A stretch of 64,000 bases of DNA from Nothopassalora personata (Eukaryota; Ascomycota; Dothideomycetes; Mycosphaerellales; Mycosphaerellaceae). The stretch is from NCBI GenBank assembly GCA_033816765.1, contig CM066297.1, forward strand, positions 986,573 through 1,050,572, written 5' to 3'. Positions 1-10,042 of this stretch are shown here, one piece after another. Below the pieces are notes generated by a model. The model saw nothing but the letters and a program-made list of their open reading frames with translations, did no database searches and had not been told where the DNA came from. Numbering within the stretch: position 1 is the first letter of the stretch; every line of letters begins with the position of its first letter. The position numbers were made by a program, and so were the translations under genes.

Positions 1-776
1 ACAAGCTGTCAACAGCATATCATCCGGAGACAGACGGACAAACCGAAAGGATGAATCAAACGCTGGAACAATACCTACGACACTACATCAACTATGCACA
101 AGACAACTGGGTTTCATTACTGCCAATGGCGCAGATTGCACTGAACAACCACAAATCGGAGACAACTTCAACGACGCCATTTTATGCGAACTTTGGTAAA
201 GATCCTAACCTATTTGGAACACCTGGATCCCATCCACAAGCCGAGAGAGCAATCGTGACGACGGATACTCTTAAGGAAGTGCACAAAGAAACACGCAAGG
301 CGATCGAAGATGCACAACGAAAACTGTCTCAACAACGGCAGGACACGAGAAAAATGGCACCTCTGCTAAAAGAGGGGGATAAGGTCTATCTCCTCACAAA
401 AAACTTGAGAACAAGAAGACAGACCAAGAAACTGGATCACGTCAAGGTCGGACCATTTTTAATCGACAAAGTCGTAGGACCAGTTAACTATCGACTACGA
501 CTACCACCTGACGCAAAAATCCACCCAGTCTTCCATATCTCCAAGTTGGAACCCGCAGACGCCCAAACACCCTGCCAGGAGAGCTTCCATTTCGAACCGG
601 AAGCAGAAAACGAATTCGAAGTCGAAAGAATCCTAGATAAGAAAGGTCAGCGATACCTTGTCAAATGGAAAGGATACGACGAATCAGAAAATACCTGGGA
701 ACCAAAACAAAACCTACGAAACTGTCAGCAAAAGATCCAGGAATACTACAAGACCAAAAAACGGCCAGCCTACTAG
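1..776 (+). CDS. Gypsy pol C-terminus (integrase DDE end, GPY/F, chromodomain), partial
   Basis: The frame is open from the window start to TAG at 774-776. It begins inside the integrase catalytic core (the YHPETDGQTER motif holding the catalytic Glu). It continues through a GPY/F-like module (VGPFLIDK, YRLRLPP, HPVFHISKL) and ends in a chromodomain (FEVERILDKKG, YLVKWKGY, NTWEP). Chromodomains direct chromovirus integration to heterochromatin. The protein matches the last quarter of element B pol, with a Val/Ile difference near position 472. The first Met at 51 is internal and is not a translation start. Confidence 0.93.
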   Translation, partial: KLSTAYHPETDGQTERMNQTLEQYLRHYINYAQDNWVSLLPMAQIALNNHKSETTSTTPFYANFGKDPNLFGTPGSHPQAERAIVTTDTLKEVHKETRKAIEDAQRKLSQQRQDTRKMAPLLKEGDKVYLLTKNLRTRRQTKKLDHVKVGPFLIDKVVGPVNYRLRLPPDAKIHPVFHISKLEPADAQTPCQESFHFEPEAENEFEVERILDKKGQRYLVKWKGYDESENTWEPKQNLRNCQQKIQEYYKTKKRPAY

Positions 777-806
777 TCACCGATTGGCGACCAGTCGGCT
801 GGAAGC

Positions 807-879
807 AGCCAGAGTAGTAATCGAACCTACGACCTCAAGAGTGTAGACAGCTTGCGCTCTACCACTAAGCTACATGACC
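807..879 (-). ncRNA. tRNA-like Pol III unit, antisense, copy in element A
   Basis: This is the counterpart of 12244-12316 in element B, differing by one base in the A box (TAGCTTAGTGG here). It has the same B box, and a T6 run follows downstream on the minus strand inside the pol 3' end. It lies between the pol stop codon and the accessory gene, antisense to pol. See the element B copy for the structure. Confidence 0.5.
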
Positions 880-939
880 AGGTTTAATAAGGGAAACGGA
901 GAACTTACACGAACATATCTCCTATGAGAAACCAAACAC

Positions 940-1541
940 CTATCCACCAGAAGGACCAGCGCTCGAAGAAGCTGCTGCGGCGTCCTCAAGGGTCGGATAT
1001 GACCAGAGGGCATCATCCGGAATCATCGAAAGGTCCTCCCAGGAAGGAATCGACATCTGGAAAACCCCCTCTAGCTCTTCGGGGCTACCTTCAGGAACGA
1101 GAAGACAGGACGAAGGCGCGGAAAAGGCATCGACACCCACGCTCGGCAAACTGCGAAGATCCTCGAAATCCTTCGCTATCGCCTTTTCCTCCCTGTCCTC
1201 AGCAACGCGCAGTTGTTTCCTAAGACGATGCACCTTTGACATCGCCTCTGTCACCTTCTCTTCAGCCTCATCAAGCTCTCGCTTCAGCTTTCGACGCTGG
1301 TTGCGAAGCCGCTCCCACTCAGTCCACGTGACAGTCACGTCACATTTGACACCCTTGCGAACGCACTCCGAACAACACCCAAAGCGCACATCCACCACAC
1401 AACGAGGACTCTTCTTTCCTTCAGGCACTCTGGCCTTTCAACAACCAGAACATGGGGATGGCATCTCGCGGCCCTCGGCTTCGATGCCTAGTGCTTGACG
1501 TTCGCGGCGCTCCTGACGTGTTAGCCGCTCGCCGCTCATGG
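940..1541 (-). pseudogene. Antisense accessory gene of element A (Zn2Cys6-like + coiled coil), nonsense mutation
   Basis: This is the same gene as 11583-12183 in element B, starting at MSGERL and running opposite to pol from near the 3' LTR. A single C-to-T change makes a TGA at 1438-1440, just after the CSGC pair, where element B has CGA (Arg). Downstream, the frame is open through the remaining cysteines (RCVVDVRFGCCSEC, GVKCDV), the EWERLRNQRRKL coiled coil and an acidic C-terminus. A and B are each broken, but by different mutations, so the gene was intact in their common ancestor. Confidence 0.75.
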
Positions 1542-1608
1542 TAAAAGATGGGAACTCACAGGAGAAGAAAGAAAACTCGAGGACGAGTTTCAGCAGGAAG
1601 GGGGATGG

Positions 1609-2043
1609 TGTTACGGTTCGGATGAAGGACGGTGCAGGACGTGGCATGGGGAGGAAGAATCAGAAGACACGAACCAATCGCTAGGATGAGAAAGGGACCC
1701 CACGTCCGGGTCACGTGCACGACCGCGCGCTTAGTGCATGGTCGAACACGACCGCAGAAGTAGCGTATGGACGTACACGACCACACGACCAGACGACCGG
1801 TCGAGTGGACAGACGGACATCTAACACCGGATGGCATACGAACCTCCTTTGTATTTAGGAACGCTAGAAACCCTTATGGTTCTGATGCGTTCAACTCATG
1901 TTACTATCTCACTGATTGGAATACAACTCTTATTCCTATCATTCATCTTCGCTCAGCTTGCTTCAGCCTCTCCAAAGAATAATACCGCCACGTGACTTGA
2001 CTTATCTCTCTTTTGAGACTAGCCCTGGAACGAGACAATAACA
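1609..2043 (+). repeat. 3' LTR of element A (435 bp)
   Basis: It begins TGTTACGG after the purine-rich tract AGGAAGGGGGATGG and ends CAATAACA. It matches both 435 bp LTRs of element B. A TATA-like TTTGTATTTAGG lies near 1848, and the site GCGTTCAA at 1887-1894 is complementary to the primer-binding site of the family. One base near 1687 differs from the B LTRs. Confidence 0.93.
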
Positions 2044-2948
2044 TCCTCTACGTAAGGGCTTCTTATCTCTAGTTCTATATTCTCCTAGTATAAGCACTTC
2101 TAGATATAGTCTTTAGATGCTACCTACCTAGCTTATCCCTAGCGATATAGACTAGCGCCTAAGTATCCCTAGAGCTCCTAGTAATAGTTCTAGAACTGTC
2201 CTACTTAAGATCCGCCTCCTATTCTCTAACTTCCTCTCTTAGGATAAAGTTACTACCCTAATTCGTTAGTTCCTATAGCGTCTTAGTACTAATAATAACT
2301 TTTAGGAGGGTGCTATAATTAACTTAACTTTCTATAAGAGGAGTTCTAGAGGCTCTAATAGTTCTAGTAGTAAGTAATAGTCTAGAGGTAATACTTATAT
2401 CGGGTCTTAGTAAGGTTCTTAGGATCTAGTTAGGACTAAAGGATAAAATAGCCGTTATAAGTAAGGGCCGTCTACTTCTCTCTTTCCTTTTACTTTTAAT
2501 ACTATAGCTCCCTAGAATTAGAGTCAATAACAAACCAGATCTTACCTTAAAAGGCAGTTCTAAAGTAAGCCTCTCTATAGTCTAGTTATATAAGTATAGT
2601 AAGATATACGATACTATAAATATATCTAGCCCTTAAGGCTAATAAATAAAAACTTTCCTCTACTATCTCCTAACAAATAAAATATTGCTGTATAAACGCT
2701 TATAAACAAATAAAGGTCTTACTATATATAAATAAAAATATAGTTAACTCCTAGAAACCTCCCTTAGAGAATATAGTTTAGTAACTTTAGCTTTATAAGC
2801 TAATCTATAAGCTACTATATAGTAGGGATATACTTAACTATAATTAAGCCTTCTTTATAAACCTGTCTATAAAAATAGTTCCTAAGTCTAATATGCTTAG
2901 TTCTTTTATAGTTAGTATAATCTCTAACTAGCTTAATAGTAGACTAAT

Positions 2949-3144
2949 TGTTAAGGGAATGTCGCAATGTATAGCACGCCCACGACCTGCTAGTCGTAGA
3001 TGAACTAATTCTTCCTTTTATTCAAGACGCATCGCGCGTCGCAAGGTGTACTCATGCGTGTCACGTGCGGCTTAGCAGCCGGTCGCGACCGCATGTCACA
3101 TGCAAGGCCACATGTAGGGGTTAGCCACTAGGCTGCCCCTTACA
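2949..3144. repeat. 196 bp solo LTR with 5-bp TSD CTAAT
   Basis: A block of normal base composition lies inside RIP-degraded DNA. Its ends are inverted (TGTTAAGGG ... CCCCTTACA), and CTAAT flanks it on both sides (2944-2948 and 3145-3149). Removing it restores a continuous host sequence (GACTAATTGTCTATAAAG). The TG...CA termini and 5-bp duplication fit an LTR. The small size fits a copia or TRIM family. Orientation is unknown. Confidence 0.8.
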
Positions 3145-4735
3145 CTAATTGTCTATAAAGATCTTAAAGGCTTAAGCCTTATAATTAGTTATTTTCTAGG
3201 GTTTATAGAGTAGATTTCTTAACTATATTACTTCCCTATAGCATTTAGTTAAGGCTATATACTCTACTTTAGTACTTAATAGCACTATCTCCTTTTATAG
3301 GTTAGACTTCTAGATTATAGGACCTCTAGCTATTTTAACTAGGAGTCCTAAGGTTAATCTGTCTATTAGATCTCTAGAGAAATTAGAGTCTATATAGATC
3401 TCTAGCTTTAGGGATTGTGTCTTTTTAAAGATTAGGCACTTGTTAATTATTCTAGCAATATATCTCTAAACATGCTTTACTATAGTAATATGCTCTACTA
3501 AAGAATTAGCTAAGAATTTAGCTAAGTAGTTTATTGTATAGGAGATGTCTAGCCTCGTCTAGTTAGCTAGGTACTAGAGTTCCCTAATTAATATATTAAA
3601 TAGATTGTAATCCTATATATTGTATTGCTCTTTATAAGCTTTATATAGGCGGTTAAGGGGATACTTAATACTTTTAGCTAAGTCTAGGTTATGTTTCTAA
3701 AGTTTTTCTAAAGTATAGTGCTTTTAGGAGATATAGAGATCTCTATTCTTTTTACTCTTTAGTTATATACTTAGAAAAAGGTTAGTATTAATAGTTTTAA
3801 TAGAGTACTTATTCTTTAGCCTAGTAATAAACTTATTAATCTTCTAATTACTATTGCTAAAGATTTAAAAGTTATTTATATATATGAGAACTAAGAGATT
3901 CTCCCCCTAAAAGAGATATATATTAGAATTAAGTCTCTTTAGGCCTAATTCTTCTAGAGCTTCCTTAGTATTATAGTACTAGAGGTTTATAGCTTGTTTT
4001 AGTCTATATAGTCCCTTCTTAATTTCTAGGACTTTGTTAGATAGATCTTTCTTAATAAGTTCTACGCCTTCTAGTAGTTTAATATATAAAGATCTATTAA
4101 TGTTAGGGTTTATAAATGCTGCTTGAATATTAATTTGTCTCCTCTTCTAGCTAAGAACTATATATAGGGCTAGGAGAATCCTGCTTATTAGTAGCCTTAG
4201 GATTAGAGCAAAGGTTTTAATATAGTCTATACCTTGCTTTTAAGTAAATCCCTTAGGTACCTATCTAGCTCTACGCTTCTTAATAGACCCATTAGGAAGA
4301 TACTTATAGTATAGGACCTATTTTCCTATAAGTAGTTTCCTACCTTTAGGGACTTTCTATAATAGGATCTATATAATATCTTCTATATCTTCTAAGGAGT
4401 TAAATTTCTTTCTAATTGCCCTAATCTATTTAGCTCTATTAGGTCTATTTAATGCTTTAGTTAGGGTAGTAGGATCTATAAGCTTCCCCTTCTTTATATT
4501 ATCTATAGCTAATATAGCGAATACTTTCTTAAGTTTGCTATAATTATAATTAGATCTATTCTATCTTAAACTTCTCCTTATTAGCTTAGGATAGACCTTA
4601 GCTTATTTAGTCTTTATAGGCTTATAAGTCCTATCTCTCTTCCTTTTACTACTATATAGGGTAGGGTAGAATAGTGTTATAGCCTAATTAGGGTCTTCTT
4701 ATATAGCTAGGGCTATGTCTTCTTAGGTAGTAGGA

Positions 4736-5052
4736 TGTTACGGTTTAGTTCGCAGAGAGGGGACAACCAATCATCCAGGCAGCAAGGCAAGGATCAGAAC
4801 ACGTGACCAAGGGATCTGAGGGATCTGTGGGATCTGTCGAACAGATCCGCAGAGCAGGACAGATCTCGCGAGACCACGCCAAGACATGGCACTATATAGA
4901 CGACGCTCTTTTGCAAGTAGATAGGAGCTTCGTGCTCAACTCATTTCAAGTATACACCATATACTGTTTGGGACCACTACCTTCTCAACGAGTCAGAGAC
5001 ATCACTGCAAAGATCCAAGCCCAGTTGGGATAACGTACAGCGGTTCCTAACA
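4736..5052 (+). repeat. 317 bp solo LTR, relative of the element F LTR, TSD TAGGA
   Basis: It starts TGTTACGG, ends CCTAACA, and is flanked by TAGGA (4731-4735 and 5053-5057). It contains CACTATATAGACGACGCT followed by CGTGCTCAACTC, the TATA box and transcript-start region shared with element F and with the solo LTR at 31577-31895. Its U3 carries its own short repeat, GGGATCTG three times, plus a GATCTG/CAGATC palindrome. The open frame at 4803-5033 is LTR sequence, not a gene. Confidence 0.88.
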
Positions 5053-5103
5053 TAGGAGCTACTTCTTTATATTATAGCTCTTTAGACTAAGAGGTCTAAG
5101 GCT

Positions 5104-5169
5104 TATACTCTATAGGAGATTGTTCCTAGAGCTAGGTATACTCTATAGGAGATTGTTCCTAGAGCTAGG
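5104..5169. repeat. Two perfect tandem copies of a 33 bp unit
   Basis: The unit at 5104-5136 is repeated exactly at 5137-5169 within RIP-degraded DNA. Because the copies agree fully, the duplication is younger than the mutations around it, or too young to have diverged. Confidence 0.85.
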
Positions 5170-5332
5170 GGGATATATCTCTAAATAGTAGATATAAAAC
5201 TTCTATTATATGCTCCCTCTAAGACTAACCTTAGTTAGGAAGTCTTGTTACGAAGCCCTTTATGTTTTAGGTTAGTTACTATACTATTATAGCTCCCCCT
5301 CTAGCTATATAGCTCCCTCTAAAGATTTGTAG

Positions 5333-8300
5333 TGTAAGGGGCGGGCCCCTGTTTCTTAGTATAGGCGTAGCCTATACGTTTAGATTGCTTTCCGACACCT
5401 TTTCTTCGGATAGCGTTCGACTTCCCCTTTCCTCTATATCGAATTTATTACATACTTTATAGAACTTTAGTGTATACGTTGTTTACCCGTAACATTAAGT
5501 TCGATCTATTCGAATTAGCTAGGCACCTACTATAAAAGAGACGGGATACATTATAACGTCGCCGGGTAGTAAGAACCCTAGGACTAGTGCCCCGAATAAA
5601 AACTTCTAACTTATGCTTTAGCAACTATACTAGTAATAGGAGGAGATGTAAGCCGAGTTAATTGCAACGCGCGCCCGCTTTAAAAGAATCGGAAGACGCT
5701 CGACGTTAGTTAATACCTATAGTCTCGCTACTAGTTTATAATAAGACGACTACTAGTAACCTAATAAGACAGTTACTATAGACGATAAACGCCGCCGCGC
5801 CTACGTCGCGTACCGGAGAAGAACCGTCGGGTCCTAGAGGTTAGAACCTACCTTCCTAGGACGGTAAGGTAGAGACATTCCGCGATTACTTCTTACGGTT
5901 AAAGAGCTCTTTTAGAGTACGATCCGCCCTAAAACCGACGCTCTCTAACGAATATTACTAGGATACGATTAATAACACTATACTAGCAAGAGAGCGTACT
6001 AGGATACGGTACTTCTAGGATAAGGGAGACGGCGAACTTAGGAAGGACCCCGTTACTTTCTTTACGCAACTTAAGAAAGTCTTCGGTAATAGTAACGAGC
6101 GCGCTAAGGCTCTAGAGTAGCTTACTAAGATTAAATATACGAACGGTTAACCTTAGTACAATTACTAGATAAAATTCGACGGACTCCTACTAAGCGCTAG
6201 CGGAGAGAACTAGAGCGACGACGCTAAGATTAATTACTTACGTAATACCTTCTCGAACCCTATTAGGATATATACGGCGGCTATACTAAAAAAGGAGGAC
6301 TACTACGAGTTTACGGGTAAGGTCGAACGGATTATAACTAACCTCAAGGACATAGACTAGTTTAGAATAGCCTACAAGAGGTAGAAGGACAATAATAAGG
6401 ACTCTAGTGCGACCGCTATAGTTACTACCCGTTCTTTTACGAGAACGGCTAGTAACTAGGTTAATGTGTCACGATCCAAGCGTGCACCTGGGCAGCAGCC
6501 CAAAACAAGACTGAGTCAACGGTTGCCAAGACTCACGTGACTTTGATTAGTCACCGGCAAACTCTTCAATTCTCAAACATCTCAATTTTACATAGACACA
6601 TGCAATCTACTATCTGCTTTTGAAACACCTTTATGAGCCCATTTCATGACTTCCAACCACTTGTAACGTGATATAATGCCGATAGTAACACTATTATAGC
6701 ACTAACCCGGATAAGCGGAGGCCGCTCTAGAAGTCGTAGGGACCGGAAGGGGGACAAGGGGAAGTAGAGAGCAAAATAGGTAGATACCGCGGAGAGAGAT
6801 CGTAGGCGCTAAGAATAGCTCTACTTCCGCTATAGAGCGAGCGGACATCGAGTAAAGGAATGCCCGTACGCCGTAGTAGTTAATCCTACTAGGATTAGCG
6901 CGGCCTCGGTCGCGCCGATCCTAGAGGACGACGGGTTTAAGTCGGATCCCGAAGAGGTAGGAAAAGACTAGCTCCTAGTAAAAAGCTAGAACTAGGAGAT
7001 AAAGAAGCACTAGTAAAGGGGTAGAACGTAGTTAAGAGTTCTATAAACGGGAATCTTGTATATACCAACGTCCTCCTAAACAAAAGTTACGGAACGTTTA
7101 CCCTTATCGATAAAGGATATATATACTATACTATAATTAACGGAGACCTAGCGAAAGGCCTCGGTCTTACGTATATTAGCAACGAGAGCCGTAAGACTAT
7201 AGGGTTTATAAAAGCGATACGGAACTTAATTAAAGGAGTAGTAGCCTTCTATATAGAAATTGCCGGGATCTACTAGGTCGTTTATACTTACGTCGTGCCT
7301 AATCTAGATTTCCCTATAATTCTAGGGAACCCGTAGAAGGCGTATAATTAGATCCGGACTACGCCTAAAAAGCGCCGGTACTACTATAGCTTAGTAAAGA
7401 AATAGGTACCTAAAGGGCGTAACTACGAAGAATATAAGTTAGGTAAGCGTTTCGCTACGATTGCCGCGGCAACCGTAGAAGATATTAAGAAAGCCCTTAG
7501 TAAGAAGGAGCCGCCTACGCGAGAGGAACTTAAGAAGGGCTTACCTCTAGAACTTTAGGATATACTTCCGCTATTTTCTACTAGGGAAGTAGATAAACTA
7601 GCTCTATACCGCGGCAACCTTAACTATAAGATCGAGATCCGGACGAAAGCTAACGGAAGGCCGGAACTATTACCCTAGGGACTGCCCTATAGTATGTCTA
7701 AAGACGAGCTACTTATCCTCCGGAATTTACTAACGGAACTATAGCGTAAGGGTTATATTCGCCCTTCTACCTTAGAAGCGGCGGCTCCCGTCTTATTCGT
7801 AAAGAAGCCCGAGGGAGGACTTAGGTTCTACTACGATTATAGAGCACTAAACTCGATTACTAAATAGGACCGTTATCCGCTACTATTAATCCCGGAAACT
7901 ATTCGGAACCTAACGGGCGCTAGATAGATTACGAAGGTTAACGTTATTACCGCATTTTATTACCTACGGATAGCTCGAGGCGAAGAGTATAAGACGGCTT
8001 TTTAAACTAGATTCGGTCTACAGGAGTAGCTAGTATGCCCGTTCGGTTTATCCGGGGCCCCGGTAATATTCTAGCGGTATATTAACAGTTTATTACGGGA
8101 CTACCTAGACGACTTTACCTTAGCCTACGCTAGAGACGTCGTTATTTACTCCGACGGAACAAATGAGGACTATTTCTAGAAGGTTCGCGTCGTGCTCTAG
8201 AAGCTTTAGGACGGAGGCCTATTCCTAGATCTAGGGAAGTATAAGTTTATATAGAAGAAGGTTAAGTACCTTAGGTTTATTATATATACCGACGGGAAAG

Positions 8301-8883
8301 AAGTAGGACCCGACCCCGAAAAGGTAGTAGTAGTAGAGGACTAGAAGGTACTAGTTACCTAGAAGGAGGTACGACGTTTCTTAGGCTTTGCGAACTACTA
8401 CCGGATGTTTATTCTAAACTATTCGAAGCTCGCCGAGCCCTTAATGTCGCTAACCGGTAAGAATAAGGTGTTTTCTTAGGGAGATCGTTAGGCTAATACG
8501 TTTAAGGCCCTAAAGGATAAGTACTATAAGGTACTAGTTTTAGCCTACTAGAACCTAGAGCTCCCTACCTTTTTAGAGACGGACTATAGCGGCTTTACGC
8601 TTAGAGGCGCCCTCCTATAAGAAAAGGACGGAGTCGTAAAACTAGTAGGATTCTACTCGAAGAAGCTAAATAAGGCTAAGATTAACTACGATATTTACGA
8701 TAAGGAGATACTCGCGGTAGTATTATATCTTAAGAATAGGCTCCCGAGTTAAAAACATATAGGCCCTTTATAATCTAGACGGACTATAAAAACCTAGAAT
8801 ACTTTGTAATAAAGAGATAGCTTTCTGAACGGTAGATCCGGTAGGTTAAGGAAGTTATAAAATTCTAGTTTTTACTAGTATAT
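5333..8883 (+). mobile_element. Element G: RIP-degraded Ty3/gypsy (5' LTR, gag, RT, RNase H), truncated
   Basis: A probable 162 bp 5' LTR (5333-5494, TGTAAGGGGC ... CCCGTAACA) precedes gag-like and then pol-like sequence on the plus strand. RT blocks are readable despite stops: the YPLP block near 7.88 kb, TKVNVITAFY near 7.94 kb, and YARDVVIYSDG near 8.12 kb where YxDD is expected. RNase H motifs (TDYSGF near 8.58 kb, TDYKNLEYF near 8.79 kb) follow. The sequence stops at 8883 against the element D LTR. Its integrase and 3' LTR are not seen in this window. Confidence 0.75.
6467..6673. repeat. 207 bp solo LTR or MITE with TSD TAATG
   Basis: A block of normal composition lies inside element G. 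Its ends are imperfect inverted repeats (TGTCACGATCCAAG at the left, CTTGTAACGTGATA at the right), and TAATG flanks it on both sides (6462-6466 and 6674-6678). The 5-bp TSD and TG start favour a short LTR; a terminal CA mutated to TA would complete it. There is no coding capacity. Confidence 0.7.
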
Positions 8884-9274
8884 TGTTAGGTTTAGTATAA
8901 CCTAATAATATTACAAGTTAAGAAGATAAGCTTAATCGGGTTTAGTCTCGGGCCGAGGAGAGATAAGGGAGAGTAAAGCTAAATAAAGGGCACTAGTGTA
9001 TAGTGCTAAGGTAGAGGTTAGGTTACGGTATATTCTAAACAGTAATATTAAATAGTAAGTTAAACGTATCGAAACTATAAGGGATTCTTAGCGTTCCTAA
9101 ATACAAAGGAGATTCGTAGATCTCGGTAATTAGTCTAATTGTTCTAAGCATAAGCAGCCTAATTAGTCTAAGTATAAGCAGTCTAATCGCCCTAAGTCTA
9201 AGCGCTTAGGTAGGATAAGTTACGTACTCGTCTCGTTATTATAATTCTAGGGTCTATAGGAATTATTCCGTAAC
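8884..9274 (-). repeat. 3' LTR of element D (minus strand), degraded
   Basis: It begins TGTTAGG and ends CCGTAACA on the plus strand, so it reads TGTTACGG ... CCTAACA on the minus strand. It is related to the element C LTR in reverse orientation: both share CTAATAATATTACAAG and the following AAGAAGATAAGCTTAATCGG. The element D accessory gene begins about 75 bp beyond it, the same layout as the 3' ends of B and F. The matching 5' LTR was not found. Confidence 0.7.
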
Positions 9275-9348
9275 ACTATCTCCTTTTTAGCCTAGCTTCG
9301 TCCCGAAGCTTTATAAGCCGTTATCATTTCTTATAGTAATAGTTAACT

Positions 9349-9615
9349 ATGTCTTCTTCCTCCTACAAACGCCGTTAACGACTTGCTCTAGATACTAAAA
9401 TCTCTAGTATTAAAATAGCTCTATACACGAATTGTTAGAAGTCTCGATCCTCGGGCGCGGTAGTAAAGTGTATCGTAGGTTCTCGGTCTAGGAAGTGTTC
9501 GGCCTATATTCGAAAAGGCTGTAAGAATTACGACGTGTATCTTTCTCGTCCGGAGTAGGAACGTCTTCGCGATTCGCGCGATAAGCTTAAGCTAGAGCTT
9601 AAGAGGATTAAAGAG
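9349..9615 (+). pseudogene. Accessory gene of element D, first part (RIP-degraded, split by element C)
   Basis: It starts ATGTCTTCTTCC, like the element F accessory start (MSSSKSF). The readable protein contains KCIVGSRSRKCSA followed by IRKG and a Lys/Arg-rich helix. Two later Cys positions read Tyr (TAT/TAC for TGT/TGC), as expected of RIP. The gene is cut at 9615 by element C and resumes at 23820. It lies antisense to the inferred direction of element D. Confidence 0.75.
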
Positions 9616-10042
9616 TATTACGGTTCGGGTTAAGCTACGACGGCATACATAGCTATTAGCCGATGAGATCACGTGCGCTACACGAGATTACTCGCTTACT
9701 AGTGACTTAGTAATTTAAGATTACTCGCTTACTAGTAACTCGGTAATTCGACATTACTCGCTTACTAGTAATTAAGTAATCGGACGAAATACGACTACGA
9801 GTCTCCTTTGTATTTAGGAACGCTAAGGACCCCGTATAGTTTCGAGGCGTTTAACTTACTGTTTAATATTACTGTTTAGAATACACTATAACTTAACCTC
9901 TACCTTACTGCTACTTAGTCTTTATAAGATAAGATAGCTACTGCTTTATTACTCTCCCTTAACTTTCTATCGGCCCGAGAACAAACCCGATTAAGCTTAT
10001 CTTCTTAACTTGTAATATTATTAGGTTATACTAAACCTAATA
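9616..10042 (+). repeat. 5' LTR of element C (427 bp)
   Basis: It begins TATTACGG (a mutated TGTTACGG) and ends CCTAATA. It is preceded by AAGAG (9611-9615), which is also found after the 3' LTR. It is the same length as the 3' LTR (23393-23819), with scattered transition differences. It contains TTTGTATTTAGGAACGC and GGCGTTTAA (9846-9854), which pairs with the primer-binding site at 10046-10054. Confidence 0.92.

Larger units (their letters stand above)
1..2043 (+). mobile_element. Element A: 3' end of a Ty3/gypsy chromovirus, cut by the window edge
   Basis: This is the 3' part of an LTR retrotransposon: the end of pol (integrase core, GPY/F region, chromodomain) to 776, an antisense tRNA-like unit, an antisense accessory gene, a polypurine tract (1594-1608) and a 3' LTR (1609-2043). 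It is an inverted, almost identical copy of 11079-13122 in element B. I noticed about six differences, including one 1-nt indel, over 2.04 kb. It shows no RIP mutations, so it is young. The flank after the LTR starts TCCTC; the 5' flank lies outside the window, so the TSD cannot be checked. Confidence 0.93.
2044..5330 (-). mobile_element. RIP-degraded Ty1/copia-like pol (minus strand), interrupted by two solo LTRs
   Basis: The DNA is AT-rich and almost free of CA/TG, with TAG/TAA throughout. On the minus strand near 3870-3900 a translation reads LLVLIYINNF, matching the copia RT active-site strand LLVLIYVDD with both Asp codons mutated to Asn by G-to-A changes. RNase H-like sequence seems to lie around 2.7-3.3 kb, giving the copia order RT-RH on the minus strand. 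Solo LTRs at 2949-3144 and 4736-5052 are inserted into it. There is no intact reading frame, and I could not place its ends exactly. Confidence 0.6.

Noticed and set aside
2949..3144. hAT-type MITE with an 8-9 bp duplication (ACTAATTGT)
   Set aside because: A 5-bp TSD with TG...CA ends explains the same bases better; the extra matching bases are the LTR's own TGT next to the host TGT.
4803..5033. 76-codon frame in the solo LTR
   Set aside because: It lies wholly inside an LTR with a clear TSD and overlaps the TATA and start region.
8884..9274. Independent solo LTR
   Set aside because: No matching 5-bp flank was found, and an accessory gene follows at the spacing seen in B and F, so it is better read as the 3' LTR of element D.
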